Assembly: GCA_964406945.1 (NCBI GenBank)
Contig: CAYOTO010000013.1
Coordinates: forward strand, 1 to 64,000
DNA from: UBA2266 sp964406945
GTDB taxonomy: Bacteria > Planctomycetota > Phycisphaerae > Sedimentisphaerales > Anaerobacaceae
Direction of reading: 5' to 3'
DNA length: 64,000 bases
Shown here: in pieces, positions 27,239 to 35,800 of the stretch
How positions within the stretch are numbered: the stretch's first letter is position 1
Layout of the letters: each line of letters starts with the position of its first letter
Made by a program: the position numbers and the translations under genes
The notes under the pieces: model-generated
Seen by the model: the letters and a program-made list of their open reading frames with translations, nothing else
Database searches by the model: none
Told to the model about the DNA's origin: nothing

Positions 27239-27574
27239 CGGTGTTCGAAACTACTCGACGCCCAAAAAATCACCGAAAAAGGACCAACCGGTAACAAATC
27301 GGTAACACCGGCTTTGCATAACAGAATCCTCAGAACCCCATTTTCATCCACACCATTCGCGAAATAGGTTATAAATTCGAGCCGCCCGAAAGCTGAACGT
27401 CGAAAAAACTCCGACTCGACTGCGAAAATGAAATGGACGCAAGCCGCTCGGTTATGTAACATGCCCTCGAGTTGCGAGTAATCTCAGACTATCGCATGGC
27501 CGATATCGTTTGATATTCAGCTCAGCCGGGGGGCAGAAAAAATCCCCTCCTGTCTTGAAGCGGAGATGCTGCGT
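27239..27574. other. Intergenic region with a phased direct repeat
   Basis: These 336 bases separate the GH2 gene from an acetyltransferase. The stretch CGGTAACA occurs twice, at 27289-27296 and 27300-27307, a spacing of 11 bp or about one helical turn. It may be a regulator site. No coding region or convincing promoter was recognised. Confidence 0.35.
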
Positions 27575-28255
27575 ATGGGGGCAAAAATCCGGTTCAAGAA
27601 GTTCGCAATCGCCGTTGCAAAGACATCCCTTATTCGGATGCGCAGGCTCCTTGGGCCTCCCCATGTCCTAAACTACGGCCTGACAATTAACGTCGCAATG
27701 CTCAGGGCGTTCGGCGCAAAGGTCGGAAAAGGTGTACGCGTTTATCCGCCTGTTTCCATGCACAATATAAGCGGCGGATACGGCAATCTCACCATAGGCG
27801 ACAACTGCATCGTCCACGCCAACAGCTACCTGGATCTGACCGGACGCATTACACTGGGCGACGGAGTGAGCCTCGGACCCGGCACCATTGTAATGACCCA
27901 CAACCGCTATAACGGCAACCGTTTTCTGGAAAGCAATCTCGCCCATACGTGCGGAATCAAAGACGTCTGCATTGGTCTCGGCACCGGCGTAAAGGCCGGC
28001 ACGCTAATCGTCATGGGCGTGAATATAGGGGCCGATTCCGTCGTTGCCGGCGGAGCGGTCGTAAATCGAAATGTACCTGAAAGAACCTTCGTGGGCGGCA
28101 TACCCGCCCGGCTGATCAGGGTCATCGGTTCGGAAGATGACGGTGGCGAAAATGAACGATACCACGAATTGCACAGAGTTGATCATAAACTTTACTCCGA
28201 CCGGCATGATTCCGACTCGCCGAATGACGCCTCATGTGCCGATTACGCCGGCTGA
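27575..28255 (+). CDS. Left-handed beta-helix acyltransferase (WbbJ/hexapeptide type)
   Basis: This 226-residue protein should transfer an acetyl or similar acyl group, typically to a sugar. Repeating hexapeptides cover about residues 45-185 (for example LTIGDNCIV, ITLGDGVSLGPGTIV, VNIGADSVVAGGAVV), and GGIPARLIR marks the family's end. The ATG at 27575 has GGAG 9 nt before it; an ATG three codons earlier has none. The last 40 or so residues after GIPARLIRVIG are unlike the family, and the final 104 nt overlap a BKACE relic in another frame. The native stop codon may have been lost in a rearrangement. Confidence 0.8.
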   Translation: MGAKIRFKKFAIAVAKTSLIRMRRLLGPPHVLNYGLTINVAMLRAFGAKVGKGVRVYPPVSMHNISGGYGNLTIGDNCIVHANSYLDLTGRITLGDGVSLGPGTIVMTHNRYNGNRFLESNLAHTCGIKDVCIGLGTGVKAGTLIVMGVNIGADSVVAGGAVVNRNVPERTFVGGIPARLIRVIGSEDDGGENERYHELHRVDHKLYSDRHDSDSPNDASCADYAG

Positions 28256-28586
28256 AATCATCGAGGACGTGCACCGGGCGGTGGAGATCGGCATCGTAAG
28301 CGGCGGTGGAGTGCGGGTCGGCCTGGAGGATAATATCTGGTTCGACGCCGACAGGACCCGCCTTGCCTCGAACAGCGAACTGCTGCGCCGCATCCACGAA
28401 ATCGCATTAACCGCCGGCAGAAAACCGATGCAGCCCGCAACGCTGCGGAAAGAACTGTTGCTCGCCGGCAAAGCAGGTTCCTACGGCCGCAATCGCACAA
28501 GTGCGGATTTGCATCCGGCGCAGGCAGTACCGCACCCGCAACCCGTTAAAACGGCCGCGGTGCTCAGTTCCGCCCGCCGGCAATAG
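28152..28586 (+). pseudogene. BKACE (DUF849) enzyme with its middle deleted
   Basis: The family condenses beta-keto acids with acetyl-CoA (3-keto-5-aminohexanoate cleavage type) and is normally about 270-300 residues. This frame starts with the family N-terminus (ELIINFTPTGMIP, PHVPITPAEIIEDV) and jumps in frame to its C-terminus (GGVRVGLEDNIWFD, LASNSELLRRI). About 170 residues, including the metal-binding histidines, are missing at about 28290-28305. A non-family tail follows. The frame stays open, so the deletion is in frame, but the product cannot have the normal active site. It overlaps the acyltransferase gene upstream. Confidence 0.75.
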
Positions 28587-28705
28587 CCTGATGCTGTACT
28601 TTCAGCCCACGCATCACGCAGGCTCTATTTACGCCCGCGATTATAAAGTGAATCTCCGGCAGAATTCTTCTAAACCACACCACCTGAATTGCCGAAAACC
28701 GCTTG

Positions 28706-28726
28706 TGCGGCTTCAGATAAGCCGCA
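28706..28726. repeat. Inverted repeat in the 28.6-28.8 kb gap
   Basis: TGCGGCTT and AAGCCGCA form a perfect 8-bp stem around the loop CAGAT. There is no T run, so this is a hairpin or operator candidate between the BKACE relic and the OsmC gene, not a clear terminator. Confidence 0.45.
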
Positions 28727-28842
28727 TCTACTATGGGGTTGTAAAATGCAGTAAGCAATGATCTTGCTCCAAATCGCGTTACGCTGTTGCAACAAGACGC
28801 AACCGAAACGATTGCACGCTCATTCTATTGGGGGTAATACGA

Positions 28843-29400
28843 ATGACAGTAGCACAAATGCCGAGAACGAACGGTGTCGACACCGTGGCCCTGGAAAAGC
28901 TCAGGTCGACCATTGCAAGTGATGCCTCTAAGGGCAAAGCACAGTTTCAGGTGCGCACTACATGGGAAGGCGGCACGAAGTCCAAAACCCACGTTGACAC
29001 ATGGAAAATCGGCGGTACGCCCAAACGCAGGTTTTCGCTCGAAAGCGACTGCGAAGGAGACCTGCCCGACGAGGGGACGGCCGCAAATCCGCAGGAAATG
29101 CTCATGGCCGCCCTGAACGCCTGTATGCTGGCGACCTATGTCGGCATCTGCTCGATGAAGGGAATCGAACTGGACAGCCTCGAAATCGAAACACGCGGCC
29201 AGCTCGATCTCAGAGGCTATCTTGGGCTGGATCCGAACGTCAGGCCGGGCTACGAGCAGATCGATTTCACCGTAAGAATCAAAGGAAACGGCACGCGGGA
29301 GCAGTTCCAGCAGGTTCACGACACCGTCCTTGCGACCAGTCCAAATCACTGGAACATGACGAATCCCGTTCAGATGTGTGGCCGTCTCGTCGTAGAGTAG
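28843..29400 (+). CDS. OsmC-family protein
   Basis: OsmC proteins are thiol peroxidases or related redox proteins. The 185-residue protein has the family core with EMLMAALNACML, holding the peroxidatic-type cysteine. The second cysteine expected about 60 residues later is replaced by SPNHW, as in several OsmC subgroups. The ATG at 28843 is preferred over an upstream TTG; GGGGG lies 7 nt before it. No operon partner is evident, since both neighbouring gaps exceed 200 bp. An N-terminal extension of about 20 residues is present. Confidence 0.87.
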   Translation: MTVAQMPRTNGVDTVALEKLRSTIASDASKGKAQFQVRTTWEGGTKSKTHVDTWKIGGTPKRRFSLESDCEGDLPDEGTAANPQEMLMAALNACMLATYVGICSMKGIELDSLEIETRGQLDLRGYLGLDPNVRPGYEQIDFTVRIKGNGTREQFQQVHDTVLATSPNHWNMTNPVQMCGRLVVE

Positions 29401-29565
29401 TTGCAGCAGACTTCAGTCGGCCCGTCGACAAAAAGCGGGGGGAGTCGGCGGGTCCGGCTGGGTCGACTGATTGCTTTCTTGCTTGCCTCGTCCTGACAAG
29501 CAAGGCAAGCACTCCCGCCGCTGACCGATCCAAGTCCTCCAAGTTGGGAATATTTGCTTGAAATG

Positions 29566-29581
29566 ACCGTCCCGGGACGGT
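29566..29581. promoter_or_regulatory. Perfect 16-bp palindrome, candidate operator
   Basis: ACCGTCCCGGGACGGT is a perfect palindrome 52 bp before the ATG of the Gfo/Idh/MocA gene. The position and symmetry fit a dimeric repressor site (LacI-type sites have a similar CCG...CGG outer part), but the regulator is unknown. Confidence 0.5.
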
Positions 29582-29633
29582 TCAATCTCAGTATGTCAGA
29601 TCAGGCAAAAACGCACTTGTTGGAGGACAAACC

Positions 29634-30878
29634 ATGAGCACCTCTTATTCCCGCCGCAATTTTCTCAAAACCGCCGGCACGGCGGCAATGGCCATGTCCG
29701 CGGTCAGTTATTCCCGCGTATTGGGGGCCAATGAACGCATCTCCATAGCTCAGATAGGCTGCGGAGGCCGCGGAATCGGCGCACACATGGCGGGCGTGCA
29801 CCCTCACGACCAGGCGCAAAACGTCGAATTTACCGCCGTCTGCGATCCCTGGAAGCAGCGTCGAGAAGAGGCCGCCGAGACCGCGAAACAGTGGTACGGC
29901 AGGGCCCCGCGGCAGTTTGTGTCCTACCGCGACGTGGTCGCGCTCGATGACATCGACGCGGTTATGATCGCCTCCTGCGATCACCAGCACACGACGCACC
30001 TGAAAGCCGCCGCCGAAGCGGGTCTCGACGTCTACTGCGAAAAGCCGCTGGCCATGAAACTCGACAGGCTCAAGGCCGCCGTGGACGCCGTAAGGAAGAA
30101 CAAAGTCGTTTGCCAGATAGGCACGCAGCTCAGGAGTTACGGCTCTTTCACCGGCTGCAAGAAGCTGTACGAAACCGGCATACTTGGCACGATTGGCCGC
30201 ATCGAACAATGCAGAAACGGCAACATCCCGTACTGGTACAGCCGCATTCGCCCGGCCGCGGAAAAGGACGTGGACTGGAAAGAGTTTCTGATGGACAAAC
30301 CCATGCGGCCTTTCGATCCGGTCAAGTTCGCCGCATGGTACGGCTATCGCGAGTTCTCCGACGGGCCGGTCCCCGGCCTCGGCAGCCATTTTATAGACCT
30401 CGTCCATTACATCACCGGCGCGAAATTCCCCGAGAGCTGCGTCTGCATGGGCGGTACGTTCACCTGGAAAGACAAATACGAATTCACCGCCCCCGACCAC
30501 GTCCAGGCGCTCTGGACTTACCCGGAGGGCTTCATGGTCAGCTACTCGACCAACTTCGGCAACGGCAGCGGCAACAGCTTTAAAATGTTCGGCGATGCCG
30601 GCGTTCTCGACATGCTCAACTGGGGTTCGCCCGTCCTCAGCGCCGACGGCCACGCCGCAAACAAGATAGACATTCGCGGCAAACAGCCCGTCGAGCCCGT
30701 TCCCATGCCGGACCACTATCTCGACTGGCTCCGGTGCATGAGAACCCGCGAAACGCCCAACGCCTCCATAGACGCCGGCTACCAGCACGCCGTCGCCTGC
30801 ATAATGGCTATGCAGTCATACGACAGCGGCCGCAAAACACTGTACAATCCCCAAAAACGCGAAATCAAAGCCGGTTGA
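29634..30878 (+). CDS. Gfo/Idh/MocA-family oxidoreductase with Tat signal
   Basis: This 414-residue protein has a Tat leader (YSRRNFLKTAGTAA) and the Rossmann motif IGCGGRG. EKP is in YCEKPLA, and the C-terminal domain contains GLGSHFIDLVHY. Such exported dehydrogenases are common in Planctomycetota and probably act on sugar derivatives with a tightly held NAD(P) that is co-exported. TGGAGGACAAACC is a strong ribosome binding site. It is followed after 17 nt by the isomerase-ceramidase fusion, so both probably share one transcript. Confidence 0.9.
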   Translation: MSTSYSRRNFLKTAGTAAMAMSAVSYSRVLGANERISIAQIGCGGRGIGAHMAGVHPHDQAQNVEFTAVCDPWKQRREEAAETAKQWYGRAPRQFVSYRDVVALDDIDAVMIASCDHQHTTHLKAAAEAGLDVYCEKPLAMKLDRLKAAVDAVRKNKVVCQIGTQLRSYGSFTGCKKLYETGILGTIGRIEQCRNGNIPYWYSRIRPAAEKDVDWKEFLMDKPMRPFDPVKFAAWYGYREFSDGPVPGLGSHFIDLVHYITGAKFPESCVCMGGTFTWKDKYEFTAPDHVQALWTYPEGFMVSYSTNFGNGSGNSFKMFGDAGVLDMLNWGSPVLSADGHAANKIDIRGKQPVEPVPMPDHYLDWLRCMRTRETPNASIDAGYQHAVACIMAMQSYDSGRKTLYNPQKREIKAG

Positions 30879-30895
30879 TAGCAAAGGAGGACGCG

Positions 30896-33160
30896 ATGAG
30901 CAGTTCCGCACGAATCAACAGAAGAGACTTCCTCGACGGTACACTGAGGCTCACGGCGGGCACAATCGCCGCCTCGGTTGGGGCCGGTTGTCTGGCTAAG
31001 TCCAGCGAGCCCAAATGGAAAATCGGCTGCTATACCAGACCATGGGCCAAATACGACTACCGCGTCGCACTTGACGAAATCGCCAAAGCCGGCTTCGAGT
31101 ATGTCGGGCTGATGACCACCAACAGCAAGTCGCGACTGGTCATCTCCGCCTCTACAACCCCCGAACAGGCGGCTCAGGTGGGCCAAGAAGTGCGAAAACG
31201 CGGCTTGACCGTTCTATCGGTCTATGGCGGTGGAATCGGAGTCGGCAAATCGCTGCAGAAAGGCATCGAAGACATGCGCCGGCTCATCGACAATTGCGCC
31301 GCCTGCGGCTGTCGCAGCCTTCTTATGGGCGGAACCGCCAGCAGCGAACTGTATAAAGCCTATTACAAAGCTATAGCCGAGTCCTGCGACTACGCCGCAG
31401 AAAAAGGCATGGAAATAGTGGTCAAACCCCACGGCGGCCTGAATGCGACCGGACCCCAATGCAGAAAGACGGTCGAGCTGGTCGCCCACAAGAACTTCCG
31501 CATTTGGTATGACCCGGGCAACATGTTTTATTATTCCGACGGCGAACTCGACCCCGTCGTTGATGCACCCACCGTCGAAGGCCTGGTCACCGGCATGTGC
31601 GTCAAGGACTATCTGCATCCGAAAAACGTCGCGCTCACCCCCGGAACGGGCAAAGTGGACTTCCCCCGGGTGTTCCAGAGGCTCCAGGCGGGCGGTTTCA
31701 CGTCGGGTTCACTCGTAATCGAATGCCTCGAACCCGGCGACCTTCAACACACTCTTGCTGAAGCCAGAAAGGCCAGGGCGTTTCTAGAGCGGCTCACCGG
31801 AAACAGGCCCGCACCCGCAAAGCCAGAAATTTCGAAAACGAGTCTCAAAGCGGGTCTGGCGACTGTTGACATTACGCCGCCGCTCGGCTATCGCATGAGC
31901 GGTTACTTCCGCGAGCGACTCAGCACCGGCACGGCTAACCCGCTCAATGCAAGAGCCCTCGTTTTGCAGCAGGGCGATGCCCGAGTCGCAATGGTCTTTT
32001 GCGATATCATCGGCCTGAGTCGGCAGGTTTCGGACCTGGCCAGGAAGAAAGCCTCCAGGACCACCGGCATCCCGCCTGAGAACATCCTTCTGACCGCCAC
32101 CCACACCCATACCGGCCCGCTCTATTGCGGAGCGCTCAGAGATCATTTCCACAATCTCGCGGTCGCCGAGCACGGCAACGACCCATGCGAAAAGCTCGAT
32201 TACTCCGGCGAACTTGCCGCCAAACTGGCGGACGCAATCACCCAAGCCGCCGCGTCAGCATCGTCGGTCCGCCTCGAAGCCGGCAGCGCCCGGCAGCGGG
32301 GTCTGTCCTTCAACCGTCGATTCCACATGAAGAACGGGACGGTGCGTTTCAATCCCGGTGTGCTCAACCCCGACATCGTGAAGGTCGCCGGGCCGATCGA
32401 CCCCCAAGTCGGCCTTCTGTTCATCCGCGATGCGGCTACCAGCCAAAGACTGGCAAGCATAACCAACTTTGCGCTGCATCTGGACACGGTAGGCGGGACC
32501 GAATACGCGGCCGATTATCCCTACTATTTGCAGCAGTCGCTTAAGAAAGCATACGGCCGGGACTTTGTTTCGATGTTCGCCACAGGAACTTGCGGCGACA
32601 TTAACCATATCGACGTAACAAAACGCGAACGGCTCAAGACCGAATATATAGGCAAAACGCTTGCCGAAACCGTCAAAACCGCAGCCGGCCGACTGGCCAA
32701 TCTTAAAGAGCCGCTGCTTGCGGCAAAGAGCAGGACGATAACCGTCCCAATGCAGAAGTTCACTCCGGAAGAGATCGCCTGGGCTACAGAAAACATCGAG
32801 AAGGTCGGAACGCGCGAATTGTCGTTCCTGGAGCAGGTCAAAGCCTACAAGATACTCGACATCCAGGCCAGGGGAGGCGACAACATCGACCTCGAAGTCC
32901 AGGTAATCAGACTTTCTGCGGATGCGGCTATCGTCGCACTGCCGGGCGAAGTTTTTGTCGACATCGGTCTGGCAATCAAGAAGGCCAGCCCGTTTGAAAA
33001 CACAATGGTCGTCGAACTGGTTCAGGACGCACCCGGCTACATACCCACGCAGAAGGCGTTCGAAGAAGGCAGTTACGAGACCGTAAACTCTCGCATAGCC
33101 CCGGGCGGAGGCGAAAAACTGCTTGCAACCGCCGTCCAATTGCTCGAATCGCTGGCATAA
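30896..33160 (+). CDS. Tat-exported fusion: TIM-barrel sugar isomerase-like plus neutral ceramidase-like domain
   Basis: This 754-residue protein has a Tat leader (NRRDFLDGTLRL) and two distinct parts. Residues 40-300 form an AP-endonuclease-2/sugar phosphate isomerase-type TIM barrel (YTRPWAKYDYRVALDEIAKAG; metal-ligand-like IVVKPHGG and YDPGNMFY). Residues 312-754 resemble neutral/alkaline non-lysosomal ceramidases (GLATVDITPP, TATHTHTGP, GTCGDINH). Ceramidase-like proteins in these bacteria often act on other amides or esters, so no substrate is proposed. AAAGGAGG precedes the ATG. The two domains are usually separate genes, which makes the fusion notable. Confidence 0.85.
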   Translation: MSSSARINRRDFLDGTLRLTAGTIAASVGAGCLAKSSEPKWKIGCYTRPWAKYDYRVALDEIAKAGFEYVGLMTTNSKSRLVISASTTPEQAAQVGQEVRKRGLTVLSVYGGGIGVGKSLQKGIEDMRRLIDNCAACGCRSLLMGGTASSELYKAYYKAIAESCDYAAEKGMEIVVKPHGGLNATGPQCRKTVELVAHKNFRIWYDPGNMFYYSDGELDPVVDAPTVEGLVTGMCVKDYLHPKNVALTPGTGKVDFPRVFQRLQAGGFTSGSLVIECLEPGDLQHTLAEARKARAFLERLTGNRPAPAKPEISKTSLKAGLATVDITPPLGYRMSGYFRERLSTGTANPLNARALVLQQGDARVAMVFCDIIGLSRQVSDLARKKASRTTGIPPENILLTATHTHTGPLYCGALRDHFHNLAVAEHGNDPCEKLDYSGELAAKLADAITQAAASASSVRLEAGSARQRGLSFNRRFHMKNGTVRFNPGVLNPDIVKVAGPIDPQVGLLFIRDAATSQRLASITNFALHLDTVGGTEYAADYPYYLQQSLKKAYGRDFVSMFATGTCGDINHIDVTKRERLKTEYIGKTLAETVKTAAGRLANLKEPLLAAKSRTITVPMQKFTPEEIAWATENIEKVGTRELSFLEQVKAYKILDIQARGGDNIDLEVQVIRLSADAAIVALPGEVFVDIGLAIKKASPFENTMVVELVQDAPGYIPTQKAFEEGSYETVNSRIAPGGGEKLLATAVQLLESLA

Positions 33161-33278
33161 ATCCTGCGGCAGTAGAAAAAATTAAAGGAAATATCAAATT
33201 ATTTCTGTTATGATAAGTTTTTAGTCAGGTCCGGGCCGGGATTCCGGGCACGAGAATGTATCGAACAGGAGGTACGAC

Positions 33279-34028
33279 ATGAGCAGAAGTTCGTTTGTTT
33301 TGATCTGTGCGATTTTCGTTGTCGCCGGGGCGTTTCTGCCCGCTTTCGCCGCGGACAAGAAAACTGTCGCTCTCGACAAGGATCCCGCTCTGGAAGGCTG
33401 GTGGAAGTTCGAGGAAACCAAGGGAAAGATCGCCGCGGATTCCTCTAAACCCGGTCGCAATGGAAGTTTGTCGGGCGATCTGACTTTCGAGACCGCTTCG
33501 GTCGACGGCAAGAGAGGCAAAGCGATCAAACTCACGGCCGATCAGTACGTCGAGATTAAGGACTACAAGGGAGTAACCGGCACAAAGCCGCGATCGGTGG
33601 CCGCATGGTATAAGACCGAAAGGAATCGCGGCGATATCGCCCTGTGGGGAGCACGCGATTCCGGTAAGCAGTTTCGCTTCGGACATATAAGGGGTCGGCT
33701 CGGTGTAACACCTTTCGGCGGTTATTACTACATGAAGGAATACACCAACGACAATAAGTGGCATCACATAGTCCTGGTAATCACCGAATCGGAACTGCCC
33801 AACCTGCACGACAATGTTCGTATCTATGTCGACGGCAAGCCCGCGGAAGTTGATGACATAGGGCTTCTGGACCTTCTGCCGATCGAGACCGCCAAAGAGC
33901 AGGATGTACGCCTGGGCACCGGTTACGAGGGATTGCTCGATGACGTGAGAATCTACAGCCGGGCCCTGACGCTTGATGAGGCAAAGACAATATACGAAGG
34001 CAAGAGCGACAAGCCAATGCAAGAATAG
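33279..34028 (+). CDS. Secreted LamG-like (concanavalin-fold) protein
   Basis: This 249-residue protein has a signal peptide (SSFVLICAIFVVAGAFLPAFAA) followed by one LamG-like jelly-roll domain. Landmarks are GWWKFEET, ADSSKPGRNG, SVAAWYKT, WHHIVLV and LDDVRIYSRALT. Such domains bind glycans or proteins, and no catalytic motif is visible. A near-perfect AGGAGGT is positioned 5 nt before the ATG, so high expression is likely. It lies between the ceramidase fusion and the aldo/keto-like gene on the same strand and may be a surface accessory for substrate binding. Confidence 0.83.
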   Translation: MSRSSFVLICAIFVVAGAFLPAFAADKKTVALDKDPALEGWWKFEETKGKIAADSSKPGRNGSLSGDLTFETASVDGKRGKAIKLTADQYVEIKDYKGVTGTKPRSVAAWYKTERNRGDIALWGARDSGKQFRFGHIRGRLGVTPFGGYYYMKEYTNDNKWHHIVLVITESELPNLHDNVRIYVDGKPAEVDDIGLLDLLPIETAKEQDVRLGTGYEGLLDDVRIYSRALTLDEAKTIYEGKSDKPMQE

Positions 34029-34119
34029 CAGATGTGCTGTCCTGAGAAAGAAAACCGTTTCAAAAACCGGTAAGCGACGGGAGAAATCGCCCGGTTGACG
34101 TTTTGAAAGGAGATGTTTT

Positions 34120-35136
34120 ATGAGCAACAAGAGAATTAACAGACGCGATTTCATGCGCGACGGCGCTGTAGCAGCAGCCGGTATAGCTGCCGGTCTGACA
34201 ATCGGCGTCGGTGGTGTTGTATCGGGCGCTGCTGCCAAAAGTGTCGACACCTCGAAGATACTTAACTACAACCCCAACATGGAATACCGCAGGCAGGGAA
34301 AAACCGATCTCATGGTCTCGGCCGTATGCCTCGGCGGGCACTCCCGCAGCGACCAGAAGGAGCGAACCGAGATCATAAGTCGCTGCATTGACGCCGGAAT
34401 AAACTACATCGACGCCTGTACCGCCGGCGAAGTCAAAAGAGACTCCAAGGCCCTTAAAGGCCGTCGGGATAAGATGTATCTGGCTCTGTCGCACTGCGGT
34501 CACGAAGTTCGCAATGAAAACTACCGAACTTCGAAAAAGCTGCTGGAGGTTCTCGACGGGCTGCTTAAAGAATCCAACCAGGAATACACCGACCTGTGGC
34601 GGATCACTTGTTACGAGCCGGGCGGCAGGCATACCTTCAACACGGCATGTGAAATAGTCGAGGCCCTCGAAAAGGCCAAGAAACAGGGCAAAGCGAGATT
34701 CATAGGGTTTTCCACGCATGACCGACGGTGGATTCAGTTCATGGTCGAGTACTTCCCCCAGATCGATTGCGTCTGCTTCCCGTTTACCACGATGAGCAGA
34801 AGGGCCCAGACCGACAGCGTGTTCGATGCCCTCAAAAAACAGGACGTCGGAGCTTTCGGCATAAAGCCCTTCGCCGCCGGGTCGCTGTTCACCGAATCCC
34901 GCGAAGAGAACTTCAAAAGAGCCAGACTGGCCCTGCGATATATCCTCGCCAGCAATACGGTGATTCCGATTCCGGGTCTTAACAGCGTCGATCAGGTCGA
35001 CAACGCCGTCAAGGCCGTGAAGGAAAGGCGCCAGTTCGACATCAAGGAACAGGCTCATCTGGATGCAGCCGCTGAAGAGGCCTGGGCCAAACTGCCGCAC
35101 AATTACCAGTGGCTCAAGAACTGGCAATATGTTTAA
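34120..35136 (+). CDS. Tat-exported aldo/keto reductase-fold protein with degraded active site
   Basis: This 338-residue protein has a Tat leader (NRRDFMRDGAVAAAG) and an aldo/keto reductase barrel (NMEYRRQGKTDLMVS at the start, NTVIPIPGLNSVDQV at the end). The catalytic tetrad is mostly lost. The Asp of NYIDAC remains, but the Tyr region reads TAGEVKRD, the Lys position reads YLALSHCG and the His strand reads LWRITCY. It may be a pseudoenzyme or use other chemistry. The ATG has AAAGGAG upstream. It is followed after 81 nt by a tetraheme lipoprotein. Confidence 0.82.
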   Translation: MSNKRINRRDFMRDGAVAAAGIAAGLTIGVGGVVSGAAAKSVDTSKILNYNPNMEYRRQGKTDLMVSAVCLGGHSRSDQKERTEIISRCIDAGINYIDACTAGEVKRDSKALKGRRDKMYLALSHCGHEVRNENYRTSKKLLEVLDGLLKESNQEYTDLWRITCYEPGGRHTFNTACEIVEALEKAKKQGKARFIGFSTHDRRWIQFMVEYFPQIDCVCFPFTTMSRRAQTDSVFDALKKQDVGAFGIKPFAAGSLFTESREENFKRARLALRYILASNTVIPIPGLNSVDQVDNAVKAVKERRQFDIKEQAHLDAAAEEAWAKLPHNYQWLKNWQYV

Positions 35137-35217
35137 AGATCGTACAGGCGGCGACCGGCCCACAGCGGCCGGTCCGGCCCGGTCGAAATATCCGAACCAT
35201 CGAATAAGGGTTAACGA

Positions 35218-35781
35218 ATGAGGTACACCGTCGTTGCACTCCTGCTTGCCGTGTTGGCTGTCGGAGTCATAAGTTGTGAAGAATCCCAAACGGCCGATGC
35301 GCCCGAAACCGAGTCAGAACAGACGAAAATCACCGAAGCACCCGCTGAGGAAGAACCGCTTCTGCTCGAAGATGAGCCCCTGCTGCTGGAGGACGAGCCG
35401 CTGCTGTTGGATGACGCACCGGCCGAGCAGGACTTGTCGCATATGGCCGATAACAGCCGATGCCATGTCTGCCACATCAATTACAAGCAGGAGGACATCG
35501 CTGTAACGCACGCCAAAGCCGGCATCGGCTGCAAAGACTGCCACGGAGAAAGCGACGAACATATAGCCGACGAGTCGTGGGCCTCCGGAGGCAACGGCAC
35601 GCCTCCAGACAGAATGTTCCCCATGGACGAGATAAACCCCTTCTGCATGACCTGCCACCCGAAGGATAAAATCGATCAGCCCCAGCACAAGGCCGTTTTC
35701 GCCGAAGGCGACGACCGGAAGGTCTGCACCGACTGCCACGGCAAACATCGCCTGCACACCCGCAAGTGTATATGGAAATAG
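35218..35781 (+). CDS. Tetraheme c-type cytochrome lipoprotein
   Basis: This 187-residue protein begins with a lipoprotein signal (LAVLAVGVISC) and should be anchored in the envelope. Four CXXCH motifs (CHVCH, CKDCH, CMTCH, CTDCH) would bind four hemes. Between the lipid anchor and the heme domain is an acidic spacer with three near-identical heptads around LLLEDEP, encoded by a 21-nt repeat at about 35355-35420. It would carry electrons outside the cytoplasm, but no partner reductase or oxidase is adjacent. A link to the exported oxidoreductases upstream is inference. AAGGG is 8 nt from the ATG. Confidence 0.88.
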   Translation: MRYTVVALLLAVLAVGVISCEESQTADAPETESEQTKITEAPAEEEPLLLEDEPLLLEDEPLLLDDAPAEQDLSHMADNSRCHVCHINYKQEDIAVTHAKAGIGCKDCHGESDEHIADESWASGGNGTPPDRMFPMDEINPFCMTCHPKDKIDQPQHKAVFAEGDDRKVCTDCHGKHRLHTRKCIWK

Positions 35782-35800
35782 CCGCTTCGAGTTGCAGGCC

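Noticed and set aside
28812..28840. TTGCAC, 17-nt spacing, TAATAC before OsmC
   Set aside because: The -10 box lies 2 nt before the chosen ATG, so the transcript would start inside the gene. It could serve only an alternative start at 28858.
29470..29513. Overlapping GCTTGCC and CTTGCTTG inverted repeats
   Set aside because: Alternative short stems in GC-rich non-coding DNA without a T run or nearby conserved motif; not clearly functional.
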